Shown here: piece by piece, positions 55,101 to 64,000 of the stretch | Position numbering within the stretch: position 1 is the first letter of the stretch | Layout of the letters: every line of letters begins with the position of its first letter | NCBI GenBank assembly: GCA_964036045.1 | Contig: OZ038378.1 | Span: 161,828,576-161,892,575 of the forward strand | Origin: Eutreptiella sp. 'Long Island Sound 2002' | Taxonomy: Eukaryota; Euglenozoa; Euglenophyceae; Eutreptiales; Eutreptiaceae | Length of the DNA stretch: 64,000 bases | Direction of reading: 5' to 3' | Translations under genes and position numbers: made by a program | Notes under the pieces: generated by a model | Databases searched by the model: none | What the model was told of the DNA's origin: nothing | The model's input: the letters and a program-made list of their open reading frames with translations, nothing else

Positions 55101-58100
55101 TATGGGAGTGAGGCGCCAGTCATTATGGGAGTGAGGCGTCCGTTTTAATGGGAGTGAGGCGTCCGTTTTCATGGGAGTGAGGCGTCCGCTTTTATGGGAG
55201 TGAGGCGTCCGTTTTTATGGGAGTGAGGCGCCAGTTTTTATGGGAGTGAGGCGCCAGTCCTTATGGGAGTGAGGCGTCCGTTTTTATGGGAGTGAGGCGT
55301 CCGTTTTAATGGGAGTGAGGCGTCCGTTTTTATGGGAGTGAGGCGTCCGTTTTAATGGGAGTGAGGCGTCCGTTTTTATGGGAGTGAGGCGTCCGTTTTT
55401 ATGGGAGTGAGGCGTCCGTTTTAATGGGAGTGAGGCGTCCGTTTTTATGGGAGTGAGGCGTCCGTTTTAATGGGAGTGAGGCGTCCGTTTTAATGGGAGT
55501 GAGGCGTCCGTTTTTATGGCAGTGAGGCGTCCGTTTTAATGGGAGTGAGGCGCCGGTTTTTATGGGAGTGAGGCGTCCGTTTTTATGGGAGTGAGGCGTC
55601 CGTTTTAATGGGAGTGAGGCGTCCGTTTTAATGGGAGTGAGGCGTCCGTTTTTATGGGAGTGAGGCGTCCGTTTTAATGGGAGTGAGGCGTCCGTTTTTA
55701 TGGGAGTGAGGCGCCAAGTTTTATGGGAGTGAGGCGCCAGTTCTTATGGGAGTGGGGCGTCCGTTTTTATGGGAGTGAGGCGTCCGTTTTAATGGGAGTG
55801 AGGCGTCCGTTTTTATGGGAGTGAGGCGTCCGTTTTTATGGGAGTGAGGCGTCCGTTTTAATGGGAGTGAGGCGTCCGTTTTAATGGGAGTGAGGCGTCC
55901 GTTTTAATGGGAGTGAGGCGTCCGTTTTTATGGCAGTGAGGCGTCCGTTTTAATGGGAGTGAGGCGCCAGTCCTTATGGGAGTGAGGCGTCCGTTTTTAT
56001 GGGAGTGAGGCGTCCGTTTTTATGGGAGTGAGGCGTCCGTTTTTATGGGAGTGAGGCGTCCGTTTTAATGGGAGTGAGGCGTCCGTTTTTATGGGAGTGA
56101 GGCGTCCGTTTTTATGGGAGTGAGGCGTCCGTTTTAATGGGAGTGAGGCGTCCGTTTTAATGGGAGTGAGGCGTCCGTTTTAATGGGAGTGAGGCGTCCG
56201 TTTTTATGGCAGTGAGGCGTCCGTTTTAATGGGAGTGAGGCGCCGGTTTTTATGGGAGTGAGGCGTCCGTTTTTATGGGAGTGAGGCGTCCGTTTTAATG
56301 GGAGTGAGGCGTCCGTTTTAATGGGAGTGAGGCGTCCGTTTTTATGGGAGTGAGGCGTCCGTTTTTATGGGAGTGAGGCGTCCGTTTTTATGGGAGTGAG
56401 GCGCCAAGTTTTATGGGAGTGAGGCGCCAGTTCTTATGGGAGTGGGGCGTCCGTTTTTATGGGAGTGAGGCGTCCGTTTTAATGGGAGTGAGGCGTCCGT
56501 TTTTATGGGAGTGAGGCGTTCGTTGTTATGGGAGTGAGGCGTCCGTTTTAATGGGAGTGAGGCGTCCGTTTTAATGGGAGTGCGGCGTCGGTTTTAATGG
56601 GAGTGAGGCGTGCGTTTTAATGGGAGTGAGGCGCCAGTTTTTATGGGAGTGAGGCGTCCGTTTTTATGGGAGTGAGGCGTCCGTTTTTATGGGAGTGAGG
56701 CGTCCGTTATAATGGGAGTGAGGCGTCCGTTTTTATGGGAGTGAGGCGCCAGTTCTTGTGGGAGTGAGGCGCCAGTTCTTATGGGAGTGAGGCGTCCGTT
56801 TTTATGGGAGTTAGGCGTCCGTTTTTATGGGAGTGAGGCGTCCGTTTTAATGGGAGTGAGGCGTCCGTTTTTATGGGAGTGAGGCGTTCGTTGTTATGGG
56901 AGTGAGGCGTCCGTTTTAATGGGAGTGAGGCGTCCGTTTTAATGGGAGTGCGGCGTCGGTTTTAATGGGAGTGAGGCGTGCGTTTTAATGGGAGTGAGGC
57001 GCCAGTTTTTATGGGAGTGAGGCGTCCGTTTTTATGGGAGTGAGGCGTCCGTTTTTATGGGAGTGAGGCGTCCGTTTTTATGGGAGTGAGGCGTCCGTTT
57101 TTATGGGAGTGAGGCGCCAGTTCTTGTGGGAGTGAGGCGTCCGTTTTTATGGGAGTGAGGCGTCCGTTTTTATGGGAGTGAGGCGTCCGTTTTTATGGCA
57201 GTGAGGCGTCCGTTTTAATGGGAGTGAGGCGTCCGTTTTAATGGGAGTGAGGCGTCCGTTTTAATGGGAGTGAGGCGTCCGTTTTTATGGCAGTGAGGCG
57301 TCCGTTTTAATGGGAGTGAGGCGCCGGTTTTTATGGGAGTGAGGCGTCCGTTTTTATGGGAGTGAGGCGTCCGTTTTAATGGGAGTGAGGCGTCCGTTTT
57401 AATGGGAGTGAGGCGTCCGTTTTTATGGGAGTGAGGCGTCCGTTTTTATGGGAGTGAGGCGTCCGTTTTTATGGGAGTGAGGCGCCAAGTTTTATGGGAG
57501 TGAGGCGCCAGTTCTTATGGGAGTGGGGCGTCCGTTTTTATGGGAGTGAGGCGTCCGTTTTAATGGGAGTGAGGCGTCCGTTTTTATGGGAGTGAGGCGT
57601 TCGTTGTTATGGGAGTGAGGCGTCCGTTTTAATGGGAGTGAGGCGTCCGTTTTAATGGGAGTGCGGCGTCGGTTTTAATGGGAGTGAGGCGTGCGTTTTA
57701 ATGGGAGTGAGGCGCCAGTTTTTATGGGAGTGAGGCGTCCGTTTTTATGGGAGTGAGGCGTCCGTTTTTATGGGAGTGAGGCGTCCGTTATAATGGGAGT
57801 GAGGCGTCCGTTTTTATGGGAGTGAGGCGCCAGTTCTTGTGGGAGTGAGGCGCCAGTTCTTATGGGAGTGAGGCGTCCGTTTTTATGGGAGTTAGGCGTC
57901 CGTTTTTATGGGAGTGAGACGTCCGTTTTTATGGGAGTGAGGCGTCCGTTTTCATGGGAGTGAGGCGACTGTTTTAATGGGAGTGAGGCGTCCGTTTTAA
58001 TGGGAGTGAGGCGTCCGTTTTAATGGGAGTGGGGCGGCCGTTTTAATGGGAGTGAGGCGTCCGTTTTAATGGGAGTGAGGCGTCCGTTTTTTATGGGAGT

Positions 58101-61100
58101 GAGGCGTGCGTTTTACTGGGAGTGAGGCGTCTGTTGTAATGGGAGTGAGGCGTCCGTTTTTATGGGAGTGAGGCGTCCGCCTTTATGTGAGTGAGGCGTC
58201 CGTTTTTATGGGAGTGAGGCGTCCGTTTTTATGGGAGTGAGGAGCCAGTTTTTATGGGAGTGAGGCGTCCGTTTTTATGGGAGTGAGGCGTCCGTTTTTA
58301 TGGGATTGAGGCGTCCGTTTTGATGGGAGGGAGGCATCCGTTTTTATGGGAGTGAGGCGTCCGTTTTTATGGGAGTGAGGCGTCCGTTTTTATGAGAGTG
58401 AGGCGTCCGTTTTGAGGGGAGTGAGGCGTCCGTTTTTATGGGAGTGAGGCGTCCGTTTTTATGGGAGTGAGGCGTCCGTTTTTATGGGAGTGAGGCGTCC
58501 GTTTTTATGGGAGTGAGGCGTCCGTTTTTATGGGAGTGAGGCGTCCGTTTTAATTGGAGTGAGGCGTCCGTTTTCATGGCAATGAGGCGTCCGTTTTTAT
58601 GGGAGTGAGGCGTCCGTTTTTATGGAAGTGAGGCGTCCGTTTTAATGGGAGTGAGGCGTCCGTTTGAATGGGAGTGAGGCGTCCGTTTTTATGGGAGTGA
58701 GGCGTCCGTCTTTTTGGGAGTGAGACGTCCGTTTTTGTGGGACTCGGGGGTCCGTTTTTATGGGAGTGAGGCGTCCGTTTTAATGGGAGTGAGGCGTCCG
58801 TTTTTATTGGAGTGAGGCGTCCGTTTTTATGGGAGTGAGGCGTCCGTTCTAATGGGAGTGAGGCGTCCGTTTTAATGGGAGTGAGGCGTCCGTTTTTATG
58901 GGAGTGAGGCGTCCGTTTTTATGGGAGTGCGGCGCTAGTTTTAATGGGAGTGAGGCGTCTGTTGTAATGGGAGTGAGGCGTCCGTTTTAATGGGAGTGAG
59001 GCGTCCGTTTTCATTGGAATGAGGCGCCAGTTTTTATGGGAGTGAGGCGTCCGTTTTTATGGGAGTGAGGCGTCCGTTTTTATGGGAGTGAGGCGTCCGT
59101 TTTTATGGGAGTGAGGCGTCCGTTTTAATGGGAGTGAGGCGTCCGTTTTTATGCGAGTGAGGCGTCCGTTTTAATGGGAGTGAGGCGTCCGTCTTTTTGG
59201 GAGTGAGGCGTCCGTTTGAATGGGAGTGAGGTGTCCGTTTTTATGGGAGTGAGGCGTCCGTTTTAACGGGAGTGAGGCGCCAATTTCTATGTGAGTGAGG
59301 CGTCCGTTTTTATGGGAGTGAGGCGTCCGTCTTTTTGGGAGTGAGGCGTCCGTTTTTATGGGAGTGAGGCGTCCGTTTTTATGGGAGTGAGGCGTCCGTT
59401 TTAATGGGACTGAGGCGTCCGTTTTTATGGGAGTCAGGCGTCCGTTTTAATGGGAGTGAGGCGTCCGTTTTAATGGGAGTGAGGCGTCCGTTTTTATGGG
59501 AGTGAGGCGTCCGTTTTTATGGGAGCGAGGCGTCCATTCTAATGGGAGTGAGGCGTCCGTTTTTATGGGAGTGAGGCGTCCGTTTTCATTGGAATGAGGC
59601 GCCAGTTTTTATGGGAGTGAGGCGTCTGTTTTTATGGGAGTGAGGCGTCCGTTTTTATGGGAGTGAGGCGTCCGTTTTAATGGGAGTGAGGCGTCCGTTT
59701 TTATGGGAGTGAGGCGTCCGTTTTTATGGGAGTGAGGCGTCCGTTTTGATGGGAGGGAGGCATCCGTTTTTATGGGAGTGAGGCGTGCGTTTTAATGGGA
59801 GTGAGGCGTCTGTTGTAATGGGAGTGAGGCGTCCGTTTTTATGGGAGTGAGGCGTCCGCCTTTATGTGAGTGAGGCGTCCGTTTTTATGGGAGTGAGGCG
59901 TCCGTTTTTATGGGAGTGAGGAGCCAGTTTTTATGGGAGTGAGGCGTCCGTTTTTATGGGAGTGAGGCGACCGTTTTTATGGGATTGAGGCGTCCGTTTT
60001 GATGGGAGGGAGGCATCCGTTTTTATGGGAGTGAGGCGTCCGTTTTAATGGGAGTGAGGCGTCCGTTTTAATGGGAGTGAGGCGTCCGTTTTAATGGGAG
60101 TGAGGCGTCCGTTTTAATCAGAGTGAGGCGTCCGTTTTTATGGGAGTGAGGCGTCCGTTTTTATGAGAGTGAGGCGTCCGTTTTGAGGGGAGTGAGGCGT
60201 CCGTTTTTATGGGAGTGAGGCGTCCGTTTTTATGGGAGTGAGGCGTCCGTTTTTATGGGAGTGAGGCGTCCGTTTTTATGGGAGTGAGGCGTCCGTTTTT
60301 ATGGGAGTGAGGCGTCCGTTTTAATTGGAGTGAGGCGTCCGTTTTCATGGCAATGAGGCGTCCGTTTTTATGGGAGTGAGGCGTCCGTTTTTATGGAAGT
60401 GAGGCGTCCGTTTTAATGGGAGTGAGGCGTCCGTTCGAATGGGAGTGAGGCGTCCGTTTTTATGGGAGTGAGGCGTCCGTCTTTTTGGGAGTGAGACGTC
60501 CGTTTTTGTGGGACTCGGGGGTCCGTTTTTATGGGAGTGAGGCGTCCGTTTTAATGGGAGTGAGGCGTCCGTTTTAATGGGAGTGAGGCGTCCGTTTTTA
60601 TGGGAGTGAGGCGTCCGTTCTAATGGGAGTGAGGCGTCCGTTTTAATGGGAGTGAGGCGTCCGTTTTTATGGGAGTGAGGCGTCCGTTTTTATGGGAGTG
60701 CGGCGCTAGTTTTAATGGGAGTGAGGCGTCTGTTGTAATGGGAGTGAGGCGTCCGTTTTAATGGGAGTGAGGCGTCCGTTTTTATGGGAGTGAGGCGTCC
60801 GTTTTTATGGGAGTGAGGCGTCCGTTTTTATGGGAGTGAGGCGTCCGTTTTTATGGGAGTGAGGCGTCCGTTTTAATGGGAGTGAGGCGTCCGTTTTAAT
60901 GGGAGTGAGGCGTCCGTTTTTATGGGAGTGAGGCGTCCGTTTTTATGGGAGTGAGGCGTCCGTTTTAATGGGAGTGAGGCGTCCGTTTTTATGCGAGTGA
61001 GGCGTCCGTTTTAATGGGAGTGAGGCGTCCGTCTTTTTGGGAGTGAGGCGTCCGTTTGAATGGGAGTGAGGTGTCCGTTTTTATGGGAGTGAGGCGTCCG

Positions 61101-64000
61101 TTTTAACGGGAGTGAGGCGCCAGTTTCTATGTGAGTGAGGCGTCCGTTTTTATGGGAGTGAGGCGTCCGTCTTTTTGGGACTGAGGCGTCCGTTTTTATG
61201 GGAGTGAGGCGTCCGTTTTTATCGGAGTGAGGCGTCCGTTTTAATGGGACTGAGGCGTCCGTTTTTATGGGAGTCAGGCGTCCGTTTTAATGGGAGTGAG
61301 GCGTCCGTTTTAATGGGAGTGAGGCGTCCGTTTTTATGGGAGTGAGGCGTCCGTTTTTATGGGAGCGAGGCGTCCATTCTAATGGGAGTGAGGCGTCCGT
61401 TTTTATGGGAGTGAGGCGTCCGTTTTCATTGGAATGAGGCGCCAGTTTTTATGGGAGTGAGGCGTCTGTTTTTATGGGAGTGAGGCGTCCGTTTTTATGG
61501 GAGTGAGGCGTCCGTTTTAATGGGAGTGAGGCGTCCGTTTTTATGGGAGTGAGGCGTCCGTTTTTATGGGAGTGAGGCGTCCGTTTTTATGGGAGTGAGG
61601 CGTCCGTTTTTATGGGAGTGAGGCTTGCGTTTTAATGGGAGTGAGGCGTCCGTTTTTATGGGAGTGAGGCGTCCGTTTTTATGGGAGTGAGGCGTCCGTT
61701 TTTATGGGATCGGGGGGTCCGTTTTTATGGGAGTGAGGCGTTCGTTTTTATGGGAGTGAGGCGTGCTTTTTTATGGGACTGAGGCGTCCGTTTTTATGGG
61801 AGTGAGGCGTCCGTTGTTATTGCAGTGAGGCGTCCGGTTTTATGGGAGTGAGGCGTCCGTTTTTATGGGAGTGAGGCGTCCGTTTTTATGGAAGTGAGGC
61901 GCCAGTTTTTATGGGAGTGAGGCGTCCATTTTTATGGGAGTGAGGCGTCCGTTTTTATGGGAGTGAGGCGTCCGTTTTTATGGGAGTGAGGCGTCCGTTT
62001 TTATGGGAGTGAGGCGTCCGCTTTTATGGGAGTGAGGCGTTCGTTTTTATGGGAGTGAGGCGTCCGTTTTAATGGGAGTGAGGCGTCCGTTTTTATGGGA
62101 GTGAGGCGTTTGTTTTTATTGGAGTGAGGCGCCTGTTCCTATGGGAGTGAGGTGTCCGTTTTACTGGGAGTGAGGCGTCCGTTTTAATGGGAGTGAGGCG
62201 TCCGTTTTTATGGGAGTGAGGCGTCCGTTTTTATGGGAGTGAGGCGTCCGTTTTTATGGGAGTGAGGCGTCCGTTTTCATGGGAGTGAGGCGTCCGTTTT
62301 TATGGGAGTGAGGCGTCCGTTTTTATGGGAGTGAGGCGTCCGTTTTTATGGGAGTGAGGCGTCCGTTTTTATGGGAGTGAGGCGTCCGTTTTTATGGGAG
62401 TGAGGCGTCCGTTTTAATGGGAGTGAGGCGTCCGTTTTAATGGGAGTGAGGCGTCCGTTTTTATGGGAGTGAGGCGTCCGTTTTTATGGGATTGGGGGGT
62501 CCGTTTTTATGGGAGTGAGGCGTTCGTTTTCATTGGAATGAGGCGCCAGTTTTTATGGGAGTGAGGCGTCCGTTTTTATGGGAGTGCGGCGTCCGTTTTT
62601 ATGGGAGTGAGGCGTCCGTTTTTATGGGCACTCCCAGTAAAACGGACGCCTCACTCCCATAGGAACAGGCGCCTCACTCCAATAAAAACGGACGCCTCAC
62701 TCCCATAAAAACGGACGCCTCACTCCCATTGAAACGGACGCCTCACTCCCATAAAAGCGGACGCCTCACTCCCATAAAAACGGACGCCTCACTCCCATAA
62801 AAACGGACGCCTCACTCCCATAAAAACGCACTCCTCGAGGCGTCCGTTTTAATGGGAGTGAGGCGTCCGTTTTTATGGGAGTGAGGCGTCCGTTCTTATG
62901 GGAGTGAGGCGTCCGTTTTCATTGGAATGAGGCGCCAGTTTTTATGGGAGTGAGGCGTCCGTTTTAATGAGAGTGAGGCGTCCGTTTTAATGGGAGTGAG
63001 GCGTCCGTTTTTATGGGAGTGAGGCGTCCGTTTTAATGGGAGTGAGGCGTCCTTTTTTATCGGAGTGAGGCGTCCGTTTTTATAGGAGTGAGGCGTCCGT
63101 TTTTATGGGAGTGAGGCGTCCGTTGTTATTGGAGTGAGGCGTCCGTTTTTATGGGAGTGAGGCGTCCGTTTTTATGGGAGTGAGGCGTCCGTTTTTATGG
63201 GAGTGAGGCGTCCGCTTTTATGGGAGTGAGGCGTCCGTTTTTATGGGAGTGAGGCGTTCGTTTTTATGGGAGTGAGGCGTCCGTTTTTATGGGAGTGAGG
63301 CGTCCGTTTTAATGGGAGTGAGGCGTCCGTTTTTATGGGAGTGAGGCGTCCGTTTTTATGGGAGTGAGGCGCCAGTTTTTATGGGAGTGAGGCGTCCGTT
63401 TTTATGGGAGTGAGGCGTCCGTTTTAATGGGAGTGAGGCGTCCGTTTTTATGGGAGTGAGGCGTCCGTTTTTATGAGAGTGAGGCGTCCGTTTTTATGGG
63501 ATTGGAGGGTCCGTTTTTATGGGAGTGAGGCGTTCGTTTTTATAGGAGTGAGGCGTGCGTTTTTATGGGAGTGAAGCGTCCGTTTTTATGGGAGTGAGGC
63601 GTCCGTTTTTATGGGAGTGAGGCGCCAGTCCTTATGGGAGTAAGGCGTCCGTTTTTATCGGAGTGAGGCGTCCGTTTTTATGGGAGTGAGGCGTCCGGTT
63701 TTATGGGAGTGAGGCGTCCGTTTTTATGGGAGTGGGGCGTCCGTTTTTATGGGAGTGAGGCGCGCGTTTTTATGGGAGTGAGGCGTCTGTTTTTATGGGA
63801 GTGAGGCGTCCGTTTTAATGGGAGTGAGGCGTCCGATTTAATGGGTGTGAGGCGTCCGTTTTTTTGGGAGTGAGGCGTCCGTTTTTATGGGAGTGAGGCG
63901 TCCGTTTTTATGGGAGTGAGGCGTCCGTTTTTATGGGAGTGAGGCGTCCGTTTTTATAGGAGTGAGGCGTGCGTTTTTATGGGAGTGAAGCGTCCGTTTT
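52112..64000. repeat. 23-bp minisatellite array, about 515 units, runs off the window
   Basis: Head-to-tail units with consensus ATGGGAGTGAGGCGTCCGTTTTT (23 bp). Common variants are TTTTAA for TTTTTA, GCGCCAGTTTTT for GCGTCCGTTTTT, and GGGGCG for GAGGCG. Rare marker variants recur at exact multiples of 23 bp: GCGCCAAG at 53986, 55711, 56401 and 57482 (75, 30 and 47 units), and TGAGACG at 58721 and 60492 (77 units). The array therefore grew by duplicating multi-unit blocks. Because 23 is not divisible by 3 and stops recur, it is not coding. Eukaryotic minisatellite, possibly subtelomeric or intronic. Confidence 0.97.
62629..62836 (-). repeat. Inverted block inside the minisatellite
   Basis: About nine units in reverse orientation (CGGACGCCTCACTCCCAT). 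Its variant order, read on the minus strand (CCGCTTTTAT, later TTTTTATTGG, GCCTGTTCCTAT, CGTTTTACTGG), matches about 62000-62170 on the plus strand with one unit fewer. It is thus an inverted copy of a segment some 500-600 bp away. The edges are abrupt (GGGCACTCCC and CACTCCTCGAGG). Confidence 0.9.

Noticed and set aside
52112-64000. CRISPR array.
   Set aside because: Units are contiguous 23-bp repeats without unique spacers, no cas genes, and the context is eukaryotic.
1-64000. tRNA or rRNA genes and species identification.
   Set aside because: No cloverleaf or rRNA core sequence was recognised by eye, and nothing here fixes the species.

Overview
The window is eukaryotic nuclear DNA made almost entirely of nested LTR retrotransposons, followed by an almost 12 kb minisatellite. 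Evidence for this is Ty3/gypsy polyproteins with chromodomains, LTRs with target-site duplications (TSDs), primer-binding sites (PBS) and polypurine tracts (PPT), and a possible splice donor. I cannot name the species; an alga or other protist with a large, repeat-rich genome fits. No tRNA, rRNA or recognisable housekeeping gene was seen.

Layout. (1) 1-1836 is the 3' end of a Ty3/gypsy chromovirus, copy B1. Its LTR starts at 1837 and is split by (2) element A (3890-14643, TSD CCAAA), a young, almost intact Ty3/gypsy element with 532-bp LTRs. (3) The B1 LTR resumes at 14649 and breaks at about 14941 against the inverted 5' end of another copy, B3 (leader plus 2,969-bp LTR, to 18155). (4) From 18156 to 51203 lies an old plus-strand copy, B4. 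Its gag is cut by B3, by a small non-autonomous LTR element S (18538-20864), and by a second non-autonomous element T (21412-40615). (5) T's own LTR has been hit by a complete 16.6-kb B copy on the minus strand, B2 (21432-38061, two 2,968-bp LTRs). (6) B4 pol ends at 48480; a diverged LTR follows, holding an insert with an unrecognised 184-codon ORF. (7) From 52112 to the end runs a strictly 23-bp tandem array (about 515 units) with higher-order repeats and one inverted block.

How the genes work together. A and B each encode Gag (capsid-like region and zinc-knuckle-like motif), protease, a Dam-like N6-adenine-methyltransferase-type domain between protease and reverse transcriptase (NPPF kept in A, lost in B), RT, RNase H, integrase and a chromodomain. 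In A, gag, pol and int lie in one frame separated by single UAG codons. In B2, gag to chromodomain also lies in one frame, interrupted only by UAG and UAA. Every full-length pol reading ends in TGA. This suggests UAG readthrough or a reassigned code.

Priming differs between families. A has a tRNA-iMet-like PBS. In B, S and T the bases next to the 5' LTR are instead exactly complementary to a stretch inside that LTR (11, 9 and 12 nt), the arrangement expected for Tf1/sushi-type self-priming. These three points (Dam-like domain, UAR-only internal stops, shared self-priming signature) are the most interesting content.
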